A DNA stretch of 64,000 nt from Prostheceraeus crozeri (lineage: Eukaryota; Platyhelminthes; Polycladida; Euryleptidae): NCBI GenBank assembly GCA_907163375.1, contig CAJQUW010006145.1:1-64000 (forward strand), given 5' to 3'. Within the stretch, counting starts at the first letter, position 1; each line of letters begins with the position of its first letter. Shown piece by piece: positions 18,449-29,665 of this stretch. The position numbers and the translations under genes were made by a program. The notes under the pieces were generated by a model, which had not been told where the DNA came from, made no database searches, and worked only from the letters and a program-made list of their open reading frames with translations.

Positions 18449-18525
18449 AGGGGTAAAACGCCCCCCGGGGCGTCTTATATGGTGGGGCGTTTCGCCGCAT
18501 GCATGGGGTAAAACGCCTTTTTGAG
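18449..18525. repeat. right subterminal repeats of the Tigger-like element
   Basis: GTAGGGGTAAAACGCCCC, GGGGCGTCTTA, GTGGGGCGTTTCGCC and GGGGTAAAACGCC are clustered in both orientations, mirroring the 13637-13733 cluster. Confidence 0.6.
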
Positions 18526-19599
18526 AAAATTTACAAAAAGGTATGCACAGAACATTGCAAAAGCGTTTGACGAAAATCAACTAGTCTGAATAATTCTACG
18601 GTCTCTATTCTCAAATTGCAGAGCAAAAATCGCGTTTTGCAATTTGTGATAATAAAGTCCAAATTTAGCGTGAAAGTTAAGCGTGCCCTAGATGCCCGTT
18701 TTTGGATAAAACATGCATGATGCATGTATCACGGATAAATCCTATCAAGAAATTTCATTCCTTATTAAATAAAATGGTCTTTTTTGGTGTAGATATAACT
18801 ATATTAATAATATTTAGCATTGTAAAGAGTGGGAAATGTATATAAAAATTACTCTGAATAGTAATTTGGAATTGTACATGGTAAAAACATCGATGATCCA
18901 TGAACGTGGATAAAATACATAATTAAAAGAGCGTTTCCTGTAGAGAAGAATTGTCCATTTGAGTTAGATACCGACTTTACTAATAATATTGATGCTGTAA
19001 GAAGTAACAAATGCATTTAAATTACTCAAAGAATCGCTCATGGATAAAACATCGATGATCCATGGATATCGACATATGAAACATGTATAGGGCCTATACG
19101 ACATATGAAATATGCATGTCTACCATTATTTCGAGTGTTTTATATATGCCCTTTATATTTGATGAAATGGTGTGCATAAAAAAGATATTCAGGTGACTTC
19201 ATCACTTCTCTCTCTCTTTCTCACTCACTCACTCGTTCCTCTTTTCTTCTTCTTCTTCTACTCATTTTTCATCATCTTTCACATTCACTACATGTACACT
19301 GTAGCTACAATAGCAACAACATTAGTCAATGCTGACGAACAGGTCAACAATATTAGGCCTACACATGACATATATTTTCAATATTAAGCAATTCTATCGG
19401 CACACACTTTTCTTCTCAAATTGAAGCATTTATTGAAGTTTCTAAGTTCCACACCGTGCCCATCAGCAAGTCGACTTTGATCAGTTTGCTCGTGTGTTCG
19501 CTAAATTACTTAGCTAGTAATTTGCAAAACTTATGATATTAAATCAGCATGTAACTGAAGCAAACAATTGCATAAGTGTCTCGCTCAGTCTGCGTAATC

Positions 19600-20735
19600 G
19601 TATCTCGCTTCTATGACTTTCCGTCACTATATTAAGGAAATTCGCCACGCGCACGCAGCTGAGGAAGTTCGGTCACATTGTTGGCAGCCTGGTCGTGGCC
19701 GCATTCGTGAGCCATGAGAGGTCGATAATATTCTCTCGCTGGGAACTGTTGACACCTGTGACTCAGCGTCCCTGCTTAATAATTATTGTCCACCCATCAC
19801 GTGGGACCACAGAATTAAATATTTTGTTTACCTGCTTCGGTTGCTAGAAGTGTGATTAATACGAAATGGACGGCACATTGAGGAACCTATTAGGTGCGCA
19901 AAAAGGAATTCCTAATACCTTACAGAGATAGGAAAAAAGTCGTGCGTCGCTTGCGGATTAATGTGAGTTCCAGCGAAGTGCTTCGATTGCCAAAATTCCT
20001 TCAGATTCGAAGAATTCAGATCATTGCCCACAAGTTTTCTCCATAATGTTGACCCTTCCGATCATTATTAAAGAAAGTAGCAGGCGTACGAAAATTAGTT
20101 CACTTGATGATTTCACATCCTCTCCTCGGCATTGCTCACTGTATAGTGCATACATTGAATCGAAGCCAGGCATCGATGTGTGTTTTGGTGTGTGCGACGT
20201 GATATCACAGCATGGACGTATCTCTCACTGGCTCTGTTTTCCTTTGCTGACAGCTTATTGTTTGCCATTTCCAATAGCAAGCGATACACGAATTTTCCAT
20301 TCGAGAAGGAGCAAGTTGTCTAATTCTGTGCCATTTCCATATAAGGTTACGTATAACTCTCCTTTCTAGGAAACCGAAGCGCCGCGCGCGCAGATGAATC
20401 TAATTCTGTGCGTGGGACTGAAAGCTGCGCAAAGCGCAGTAGCTTGTGCGCTCTTCGGTCTCGTGCTCTTCGAACCCGTGTTAACTGCTTAATATTACAA
20501 AAGTCAGCGCATCAAGTTCTACTTACACACCTTTATTTATTCATCGTCGGATCGTCTGCGTTTTTTCATTATCTTACTTAGTTTTCATGCACAACATGGA
20601 GCACAATTCGAAAATGAACACTCGCAGGTAGTCAGTGAGTTCTTCCACTCAATGAAGCCATCAAGTTCCCTTGATTTGTGCATCAGAATTAAAAATTCAT
20701 CTCTTGGATCAAACCGCAGAAAAAGGGTAAGCTTC
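19600..20735 (+). other. GC-richer exon-like island inside the 5.9-kb element
   Basis: Base composition rises above the flanks and CpG is frequent (for example the GCGCCGCGCGCGC run near 20380). The island ends near 20730 in AAAAAGGGTAAGC, a good splice donor. A matching acceptor, TTTGTCTTCTTTTTACAG, ends near 22673. One open frame of 107 codons (20046-20369) has no family similarity that I recognise. It could be a promoter plus untranslated first exon captured from a host gene, or a long non-coding RNA. Function not claimed. Confidence 0.3.
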
Positions 20736-21025
20736 TAATTGTTTCCAAATTTATTTTGTCAACTTACAGCATTTAACTGCAAGTCTAGGTACATGTATTT
20801 GGAAATCCCGAAAACAAAATCAAAGGAAAGATTTGGTCATATGATACAATCGATAAATCAAAAGTTGGTTTATTGACCATGAACACGTAGAGACATTTCT
20901 ATGACTATACTGCTATCTCCTCTATTAATTTTGCAAATACTAGATACTGCAATACTTTGAAAGCTACTAGCGTCATACTTAATTTAATTTACTGGCAACA
21001 ACAAAATATCTCAATTCCTCTCGGT

Positions 21026-21115
21026 TCCTCTTAGCAGCACATTTTGGGAATCCTTTATTTATACATAAATATCATAGCTATCAAGAACTCCTAAAATGTG
21101 CTAAGAGGAATTCTT
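21026..21115. repeat. short inverted repeat around CCTCTTAGCA
   Basis: TCCTCTTAGCAGCACATTTT pairs imperfectly with AAAATGTGCTAAGAGGA some 50 bp further on. It directly precedes a second, stronger hairpin. Confidence 0.6.
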
Positions 21116-21121
21116 AGCATA

Positions 21122-21203
21122 TTGAATTCAAAGTGAATAAGTCTTGGGCATGTGACATCATTTGTGTGATGGAAAACCCAAGACCTATTCACTTTGAATT
21201 CAA
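21122..21203. repeat. 27-bp near-perfect hairpin
   Basis: Arms TTGAATTCAAAGTGAATAAG... (21122-21148) and its inverse (21177-21203) pair over 27 bases with a single G-T-type mismatch and a 28-nt loop. The size is that of a microRNA precursor, but it could equally be a tiny foldback repeat. Confidence 0.8.
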
Positions 21204-24200
21204 CATGAGAATGTGCATGCATATCAGTTTTCACGACGACGTTTCTCGTTGAAAAATCGATCAAAAGTTGATTCTGTCGTGAAAAGAATCATAATCAAAT
21301 GGTAATATATTGAAATGGTAATACACTGCTTTTAAATTCGTAATTTCTGATTGCTTTGAAAATAGCACAAAAATCTGGGCATGTTGAGACAAAATAGTTG
21401 CATGCTAGAAACTATGAGCATGAAAGAACTTAAATTAACGCATTAAAACCATTTCAATTTAGCACTTCAATAGTAGGCTATACTTGTGCTATGGCATCAA
21501 TATTTGGATGACAAATAATTAAAAAAAAATTTGAAACAATTGAACATGGTATGAGGCATAAAAAATCTATTCCAGGACTACAAAATGTTTAGATGGAGAA
21601 TATTTTTATCAATGCGGACAAACTATTGAGCTATTCGATATCTGCTTAAGTTATACAATTTAATCTTGTTTCTGAAAAATGGATTCATCAAGGAAGCTTG
21701 TTTAAATAGGTCACTATTTCCATTTCATAAATATTGAACTGAAAACCTGTAGCTAACGCCCATGATATTCAATTAATTTTTTCAGAATCGCTACATTTTA
21801 GAAAATGATATCAATTTGATATTTCGAGTAGTTTAAGAAAAATGATCAAGCACACAAAAGGCATAGATGCTACACGACGGACTGCACACTGTAATAAAGA
21901 TCAGTTATGCGTTGCAGTCCAACAATAGGTTTAGTTTTGCAAAATCAATTATTTTTCATGCCTTACGATTAATATAAAACAATCGAAGTACAAACTCATT
22001 GCCACTCTTTTATATCAATGTGTGTTTACTTATTACAAATTATGCATCGCACTTTTCATATCATCGTAGGCCTAGTTATTATGGTCACATGTTAGTTGTA
22101 GGCCCGCATGTCACCATGAATACCTGAAGAGATGCTGTCATATAAACGGTAGACAAGATGACATTATGTGTGTGTTTGCAGATTGTGATTTTAACAAAAT
22201 GAAATTACATGTACGGTGTTAATATTATAGAAAATTCAATTCCTGACTATCTTCATCTCACGAACGATTGACAGGCGGTCGGCAATAGGCTATACTCCGT
22301 TTTTATTTGCAGATTGCATTTTTGTAAAAACAGTTACCGGTACTTGAATATCAAAATAAAATTATTAATAGATACTACAAACATTGATTAAAAAATAATT
22401 CATAAATTGTTAATGATCACAATTCAACCACTCCTGAATATCTTCATTTGCTATCAAAATTCCTAAGAATAATATCGCTTGCCACATTGTCAGAGATGAA
22501 ATGAGTCAAAAGCAGTTTTCTTAATAGTCTTTACTACAACACCTAAAATTACTATAAATGATTTCTCTTCTAAACTTTAGTTGGCCTACCTATAGAATGT
22601 TAATTAAGGTTAGTTAAGTATGATAATTCTAGCTGCTCTGCACATCAGCACAAAATTTGTCTTCTTTTTACAGGTGCTTATTGCTGAGGCTGCGCAAACT
22701 CGTCGTATCTGTGCATCAATGACTCAATACCTGACCTACGCTCGGCTGTTTTTTCGTCTTGTCTTGTGAGCTAATTAACCGCGAAATACTGGAATTATTA
22801 TTTACCCATAAATCTCTCATATATTCGCAACGTCCCACCGATCATCAGATTCGGACAAACGTCTTGTGGTCCAACTGAAGATGTTTTTTTCAGTGACCTC
22901 GTATCATCGCTTCAAACTTCATAGTACTAGTCATTGTTTCTCCGTTGAACTGTAAATTTTTCGTGACATCACCTCTATTCTTAAAAATGTGATGATGACG
23001 TCGCGACGGTGTTCGACTCGAAATGACAGTGTTTCAGATGACGTGAAATACGCATTCGGACTGTGGGCATGTTTTCTGGTTGGAAGGATTTTCAAATGAA
23101 GAATGATCAAATCCGGAAAGAGAAATTTTCTTTATGTTGATAACAGTGATTTTCATCAAAATTATTTGTATCTGATCGTTCGATGTGTGCTACTATATGA
23201 ACGTCATCCTATACGGTGGTAAAACTTTGTGCATTTTCTAAATACGTATGGAAAATTTTATTTCTGAAGGATATCCATTCCTTCTGCTGTTTACTTGGGA
23301 GAGCAGGGCTCAGTTTTTGTAATCTCTATGAATGCTATCGTACAAAGGATAATTTTAGCAAGAATAATTACTTTACCAAATGTAGGTCTAACAAATATTT
23401 TCTTACACGATTACTATTGTGCGGAAAATCAATCATGCTTGAAATTTGAATTAAGAACAAAAGAATACACTTCAATCTACAGCGTTATATTCGGTATAGC
23501 TCAAAGGGAAGAAGCGTACCGTGCCATAACATATTTGCTCCAGAAGAAAACTCCATAAGCTGAATGAGTGATCAATCGTTTCTTATTATGATTTCAAATA
23601 TCTTTCAACTAAATTTCTCAATAAACTGTCATGGCACCCTTCCGGTCGACAATGCTGCATCAAGAAAATATATAAAGAATATTTCAGAGTAACATCTTCC
23701 GAATAATCGCTTGCACTGCCATTTTAATCGTTTTAAAACATTTCTAGAAAATACACTTCTCTGATAGCTTTTAGAATTATAATTTGTTATTCGATCAGAG
23801 TCTTTTTTGAAAAATACCTTATTTTACTAATTACAAATGACATGTAAAAGCTCTTCTTTCTAATTTTTTATTCCATAAATTCATTAGAAATGTTTTTTGA
23901 ATCGGAGATTGAAAACTGTGTTAGAGACTGATTCATTTGCGTTTCATTAATTCACGTTGTGCATGAATTTTCCTTGTGTCTTCAATACATTGCTATAAAC
24001 ATGATGTTGATTTTATACACGGTTATTTAATTTGCATTTGAATGTCTCTGTGACATGTGCAATTTTATATCGAAGATAATGTATGGCCTTTGCGCCACAT
24101 CTATGCTGGAGTGACTGGAATTTGCCAGGGATGTAATGAATGTATTTCAATTTGTAAAGTAAGTTCTGCATGTTCGTAAATTTTACAATGTTGTATTCAT

Positions 24201-24338
24201 GCAACATGTAGAATTCATCACTCCACGACAAAAATGTGCTATAAACTTACAATACAGATTGTACAATGAGCATCCCTGGTTAATTTCATCTATTCGATGG
24301 TAAAATTATAGATGTCACATGATTAAATCATTGATATT

Positions 24339-24575
24339 TCATTGACAAAACATGCATGTCTCATAGATATAACATGCATGTCTCATACATATAACATGGA
24401 TGTCTCATGGATAAAACATACATGAAAATCATGCATGGCCATGTATGATGCATGCATGATCATGCATGAGACATGCATGATCATGTATGAAACATGCATG
24501 GTCATGCATGAATCATACATGATCATGCATGAATCATGTATGATCATGCATGGGAATCATGCATGTTTTATCCAA
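24339..24575. repeat. CATGCATG-type minisatellite
   Basis: Many tandem variants of ACATGCATGWTCATG / CATGTATGATC, a self-complementary word array, forming the right subterminal zone of the 5.9-kb element. The frame through it (24435 onward) merely reads out the repeat. Confidence 0.9.
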
Positions 24576-24653
24576 AAACGGGCATCTAGGGTGGCGTCCT
24601 GCCCCACCTTACCCTATATGTCATGCAGCGAAGTATAAAAGAGAAAGTGTCAA

Positions 24654-24995
24654 AGAAAATTCTAAAATATTAAAATCAAGATATCAAAATTTCAAATTAC
24701 ATGCAGTTTCTAGATAAGCCACATGTATAGCCTATCAAAGATCATTTAGGTTCATTAACATCTCACTCAATGGATAGCCTATAGGCCCACTGCTCGTATG
24801 CATCTACTACTTAAGGCACGTGTGTATTTGACTTGTCCTGAAAAATACCACAGCTCTTACTATCTGATTTGCAAATTTAAGCTTATTTGTAAAAATTCGT
24901 TTCATCAAATATTAGCGATCAGTTGCCATTTTGGCTTATTTGTAAGGAAATACATGTGCGCGTTTTTTTACCCTACGCCAAGAATCGCAACACTG
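24654..24995. mobile_element. hAT-type MITE, copy A, 5'-truncated
   Basis: About 340 bp that match 26856-27212 at roughly 95% and end in GAATCGCAACACTG, the terminal inverted repeat of copy B. The left end is missing, so it is a truncated relative of the complete copy. Confidence 0.85.
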
Positions 24996-25408
24996 ATCTG
25001 TAGTTCAACTATATCATCTTAGTCTCTTAAATCGAACCCATACTACTTTCAACTTATGCCGGTTATGAAGCGAATTTTGACTTTATATGACGCGTTGACA
25101 GAATATTTTTGTGGACTTAGCCAATCGGACCAGGAGTTCAGTCAATGGTGGATTTACACAAGTCAATTTCAAAATTTTTCCTTACTTTAATGCTTGTAGA
25201 AGTTTTGCAGGACTTTCTAAATTATGAGCATTTTTCAAAAGGTAGGCAATATTTTTAATTTTTACTTGTATTGTAGCCTATTTTATTTTATAAATCTATC
25301 TTGCAGAGATGTTCAATTGCATAAGCTGTACGATCAAAGAGTTGGTTTTTTGAAGAAATTTCTTCTGATTCATAATTTCTTAGGAGATTCCTAAACGTTG
25401 TTGGAAAA
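24996..25408. other. gene-free AT-rich stretch
   Basis: I see no coding frame, repeat or known element here. Confidence 0.4.
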
Positions 25409-26391
25409 TTACTAAGGTGGGTGAGGTGAATAAGGTCCAGCTGCTAATATGGCCCACTTGTTAGATCTCGGAAACTAGTGAATAGATTTAGATGCGACAA
25501 AAAATAAATGAAAATATAGTTAATTCTTAGTACGTGTCAGAAGTTTCATCGATTTTCATTCAATGAATCCGATTCTACAGCATAAAAAAAAGTACTTTCA
25601 ATTTTCTTCCTTGATTTAATATTGACTCTTCATTTGTTCAAAGATTTCATAGCACTAATTAGTGGTGCAAATAAACTCTTTACTTGACAAAGTATCTCTG
25701 GCGCATCCTCCATATGGCCATATGTTGCAGTTTTATTCTGGAGTTCGCAAAAGTGCGAAAAATAATTAATTAGAAAAAGATGTTAGTGTCGCCAATAAGG
25801 CCCACACAAAGTGATGTTAATAAGGCCTGGGCCTTATTAGCAACCCATGCCAAATTAGCTACTTTTGCTTATGTATCTCATAAACCATGAACCAATAACT
25901 TCTTCATGGTCAAATTGTGCTCTCAGCATAACTGTGTGAGCGTGTGATTCCCCTTCATAGTACTATTGTCACAAGCAAACGACGCTGATTGGACGACAGA
26001 CGATGATCGAAGCAAAAAGTCTCCTGATCATTACTAGCCTAGCGTCCACGGGGCGAAATCAATGGCACACCTCAGTGTATAGTGTAATACACGCAGAGCG
26101 CACAGGTGACTTCTATTCGCATGCAACATGAGTGATCAACGGCGTCGGGCGAAATGGACTTCGGAGAAGTTAGAGGCCGCTGTGCAAGCAGTGAAGAATC
26201 ACGGTGCTTCCCAAAGAAATGCAGCGAAGCTTTACAACATACCTCGACGTACTCTTCGTAATCATCTACAATCTGGGCCAGGGATGGAACCGTTACCGGT
26301 CGACCGGCGCCGGTCGGGTCGGGTACCGGTCAAACTTTCTGACCGGCCGGTCATGTGACCGGTCAGGCAACCGGCCGGTCACTGACTGTCT

Positions 26392-27825
26392 CCTCTGATG
26401 AACTTACTTTAACTCTGAAGAGACCAAGTCCTACTCTTCCATGGCGGTCCTTCTACGATGTGTATCATTCTTTTAGTGTGTCATATGAAGATCTTCGACG
26501 TATTCTTCATACACGAGACATGGAATACCGTTTGTTACCCGTTTCTCCGGAACTTCTGAAATAATTGGTTGACTTTTTTCGACATTTCAATTCTATATTT
26601 GATTATTTAGAAATGTATGACAAACCATCGATTCAAAATGTCATACCAAGTTATTATCTGATGAAAGAATTCGGAGTCGCTACTCCCAATGTACATGAGT
26701 CACGTAGCAGTGTTGCGATTCGCGCGTGTTTACACGCGCGCGCGTTTTTTTGACAATTTGCGCGTGTAAGCGTGTTTTTTTCCATTTTTATCCATTTTGC
26801 GCGTTTTTTTTAAGTTTTCGACTTCTATTTTTAATTTTTGATAATAGAAAACTTTGGTTCTAAAATATTAAAATCAAGATATCAAAATTTCAAATTACAT
26901 GCAGTTTCTAGATAAGCCACATGTATAGCCTATCAAAGATCATTTAGGTTCATTAACATCTCACTCAATGGATAGCCTATAGGCCCACTGCTCGTATGCA
27001 TCTGCCACTTAAGGCACGTGTGTATTTGACTTGTCCTGAAAAATACCAAAGCTCTTACTATCTGATCTGCAAATTTAAGCTTTGCAAAAATTCGTTTCAT
27101 CAAATATTAGCGATCATAGTTGCCATTTTGGCTTCTTTGTAAGGAAATACATGTGCGCGTGTTTTTCGACCTTGCGCGTTTTTTTTACCCTACGCCAAGA
27201 ATCGCAACACTGTCACGTAGCGTGTACTAAAGGAATACTTTCTGAGCGGATTGGATGAAAAGTATTGGTCGTCTACGACTGAACTACATAAAGTTGCAAC
27301 TGTCATGTATCCAACTTTTTGACAACTATCTTTTATTGAAGATCGCCAATTTCGTAATCAGTTTATGGAGAATGTGAAAATTCATATCACATTGACGTTG
27401 TCTTCATATATTAAAATCAAACCTACAGCAAGTGAATCTACGCGGTCTCTACCGAAGTACCACCAAAAATTACCAAAATTGATCCGTTTTCGAATTTCCG
27501 ATCTTCGTATTCAGCTGCTCCTGTTTCTTTGCATTCTTCAAACAAACTCGAATTGTTGCAAGAATTTGAAAACTATATGAACGAAAATTTTCATGGAATA
27601 TATTCAACCAATCCATTAGATTTTTGGAAAAAGAAACAATCGACCTACCCTCTGTTGAGTGAAATATCCCGGAAGATATTCGTAATTCAGGCATCGTCAG
27701 GAGAGAGTGAAAGACACTTTAGCATTGGAGGTTCTGTATTGACCGCGAGTCGCAATAGACTTGACCCATCCACTGTCGAAAGTCTTGTTGTATTAAAAGA
27801 AGGAGACATAAATGGATTGTGGTAG
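26392..27825 (+). pseudogene. hAT transposase remnant
   Basis: The middle part (26392-26699) reads YRLLPVSPELLK, an in-frame stop, then LVDFFRHFNSIFDYLEMYDKPSIQNVIPSYY, the usual hAT segment before the RNase H-like core. The C-terminal dimerisation domain at 27529-27825 has PLDFWKKKQSTYPLLSEISRK, ASSGESERHFSIGG and RNRLDPSTVESLVVL, a good hAT match. The N-terminal BED finger and much of the catalytic core are missing, and a MITE sits between the two pieces. Confidence 0.88.
26708..27212. mobile_element. hAT-type MITE, copy B, 505 bp
   Basis: Ends CAGTGTTGCGATTC and GAATCGCAACACTG, perfect 14-bp inverted repeats, with a perfect 8-bp target duplication TCACGTAG (26700-26707 and 27213-27220). 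Non-coding, with GCGCGTTTTTTT tracts near both ends. It inserted into the transposase of the surrounding hAT. A second copy is at 24654-24995. Confidence 0.95.
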
Positions 27826-29665
27826 CTAGGACAAGTTTTTCATGTTAATCATATTTGTTTTAAACGATTTGAGAAATTTTCAGTTTTCATTCTATGATTC
27901 CGGAAAACGTTTCAAAATGAGATAGTAAGTAAAATTTAATTTAAAGATTAAATATACTTAGTAATAATAAAGACTCGTATAATATACATGTAGTCATATA
28001 TCATTTCCTACACGTCGCACATGTGCCTACTTGTAGTCAAAATTAGTTATGCTTATACTTATCTTAAATTCATGATTGTTCTGAAGGCTATATATAATTT
28101 TACTGCTATATGTCTTCTTGATTTGCTAATTAGACCTACTCTAGTAGATATATTGGTACAGTCGAAGACAATAAATTAATTTGCTAATTACCTATCTCGC
28201 TAGTACACATAGGCTACTCAGATATATTAGTATCGTCATTCTTTGGGTACTATATAGGCCTACATGTAATTTGGCATAATCGCATTTTGTATAATCAACC
28301 GGTCGGGTACCGGTCGAAATTTTCGACCGGTCGGTCGGGTCGGGTCGGGAAAATTACGACCGGTTCCATCCCTGATCTGGGCGAATACAACGCAAACTTG
28401 GACGGTCACCTACACTGAACGTCGAAGAAGAGAAGGAACTTGTATCTCGACTCATAAGACTGGCTGACGTCGGTTTGCCTATAACTTCGAAAATGTTGAA
28501 GTCTTACGTCCATAAATACTGCGAGGAGAACAGCATCAACAACCCCTTCAGTTCATCGTCGAAGACTGCCGGGAGGGACTGGTTCAGACGATTTATGCGA
28601 CGACATCCTGAGATATCGATTAGAAAATCACAGAACATGAACCCAGGGAGAGCTCAAAAGTTGAACTCTGTCATTGTTAGTGACTACTACTCGAAAGTGG
28701 AGACGTGTCTCACCGATTCTGACTTGATGAACCGTCCTGACAGAATCTACAATATGGACGAAAAGGTCTGCCGTCTTACTCTTCATCACCAACAAAGCGT
28801 GATTGCTGAAAGAGGTCAGAAGCAAGTACATGTTGTCGCTTCTGAGAATGCTGAAAATGTGACTGTTGTGGCGTGTGCTAACGCCATCGGTGACTCAATT
28901 CCCCCTATGATTCTGTTCAAGTGAATTCGCAGAAAGCCCGAGTATGGAGATGACTTACCGCCACACGCCGAATTTCAGATGACGCCCAAAGGAATTGTAT
29001 GACAACCAGTACCTTCATTCTGTGTTTAAAGCACTTTGCCAAGTACAAAACAGAGGGAATATGTCTTCTCATATTTGACGGCGCATCATCTCACCTGGAT
29101 CTAGACATCGTGCAAGAGGCTAATGCCCATGACATCAAGCTATTTTGCTTGCCCAGCAATACTACACACAACTTCAACCAATGGACAGAAGTGTGTTCCG
29201 AGCGTTCGAACAGTATTGGGACCAGGAGGTAATGGTTTTCCTAAAGAATCAACCTGGTGAGAGAATTTCGAAAGAACGATTTGGAAAATTGTTCAATCCA
29301 GTGTGGCAGAAATCGCTGACCCCAAAGAACGTAATCAGCGGATTCAGGGTTGCAGGAATCTTCCCGTTCAACAACAGCGTTATACCAGAAAGAGCTTTCG
29401 CCCCAAGTGATGTGTCATATGTACAGGCCCTCAGATTCAGTCTCTCAACTGCCGCATGAATCCGAACAAGAAGCAGACATCGCACCGTCGACATTGAGTG
29501 TGAGTGACCTTCAGGAACCTGATCCATCGACCGTGCCGTCGACATCAAGTGTTGGTGACCTTCAAGAATCCGATCCCACCACGCCGGTCAGAAGTCCTGT
29601 CAGATCACCCCAAAGATATTTAACACTACTTGTTTATATGGAGCTAGATTGGACATAATTCAATT

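Larger units (their letters stand above)
20736..24338. other. AT-rich interior of the 5.9-kb element, no gene recognised
   Basis: Apart from the hairpins and a possible acceptor near 22673 with about 400 bp of GC-richer sequence after it, I see no coding similarity. Overlapping short frames at 23216-23558 have no recognisable motif. Confidence 0.4.
18686..24591. mobile_element. 5.9-kb segment with perfect 36-bp terminal inverted repeats
   Basis: The left tip CCCTAGATGCCCGTTTTTGG and the following 16 bases are matched exactly in inverse at 24556-24591. Subterminal zones on both sides are rich in CATGCATGAT and GGATAAAACAT words. There is no obvious target duplication and no transposase frame, so this is a non-autonomous DNA element of unassigned superfamily. 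It sits inside the right terminal region of the Tigger-like element. Its interior (19.6-23.1 kb) contains locally GC-richer, exon-like sequence with a good donor and a good acceptor, which could be captured host DNA. Confidence 0.8.
12711..24614 (+). mobile_element. pogo/Tigger-like DNA transposon carrying three nested insertions
   Basis: The left end GGGTAAGTGGTGCAAAACGCC is matched in inverse by the right end GGCGTCCTGCCCCACCTTAC followed by CC, and both ends are bordered by TA, the target duplication of this superfamily (12709-12710, 24615-24616). GGGGTAAAACGCC-type subterminal repeats occur inside both ends (about 13637-13733 and 18449-18525), supporting the pairing. Between them lies a decayed DDE transposase. 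About 8.4 kb of the span is later insertions: a 534-bp hairpin element, a 2.0-kb hAT and a 5.9-kb TIR element. The end pairing is my inference from imperfect repeats; the transposase call is firm. Confidence 0.6.
26279..28374 (+). mobile_element. hAT transposon, 2,096 bp, internally deleted
   Basis: Terminal inverted repeats CAGGGATGGAACCG at 26279 and CGGTTCCATCCCTG at the right end, with a perfect 8-bp target duplication ATCTGGGC (26271-26278 and 28375-28382). The subterminal zones are packed with ACCGGTCGGGTC-type words in both orientations. It holds the middle and C-terminal pieces of a hAT transposase and is itself interrupted by a 505-bp MITE. Confidence 0.95.
26128..29459 (+). pseudogene. 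Tigger-like transposase split by a hAT insertion
   Basis: The N-terminal psq helix-turn-helix domain (KWTSEKLEAAVQAVKNHGAS, then YNIPRRTLRNHL) lies at 26128-26278. The gene resumes at 28383 with the CENP-B-type domain (GRDWFRRFMRRHPEISIRKS) and DDE core motifs NMDE (about 28755), LIFDGASSH (about 29065) and QPMDRSVF (about 29165). Besides the insertion there are several stops and frameshifts between 28920 and 29240. It is related to, but distinct from, the transposase at 14417-16131; the C-terminal tail is short and lacks the Cys finger. Confidence 0.88.
25410..29665 (+). mobile_element. second Tigger-like DNA transposon, heavily decayed
   Basis: A left end is suggested by AAGGTGGGTGAGGTGAATAA at about 25413, with AATAAGGCC / GGCCTTATT subterminal words at 25793-25850, in the same style as the first Tigger-like element but with another core motif. 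The transposase starts at 26128. No convincing right terminal repeat was found, so the right limit is only the end of recognisable transposase. A 2.1-kb hAT inserted in the transposase region. Confidence 0.55.

Noticed and set aside
23216-23558. overlapping plus-strand frames of 77 and 87 codons
   Set aside because: No conserved motif, and composition like the AT-rich surroundings.
24435-24638. 67-codon frame rich in Met-His-Glu-Ser repeats
   Set aside because: It only reads through the CATGCATG minisatellite.
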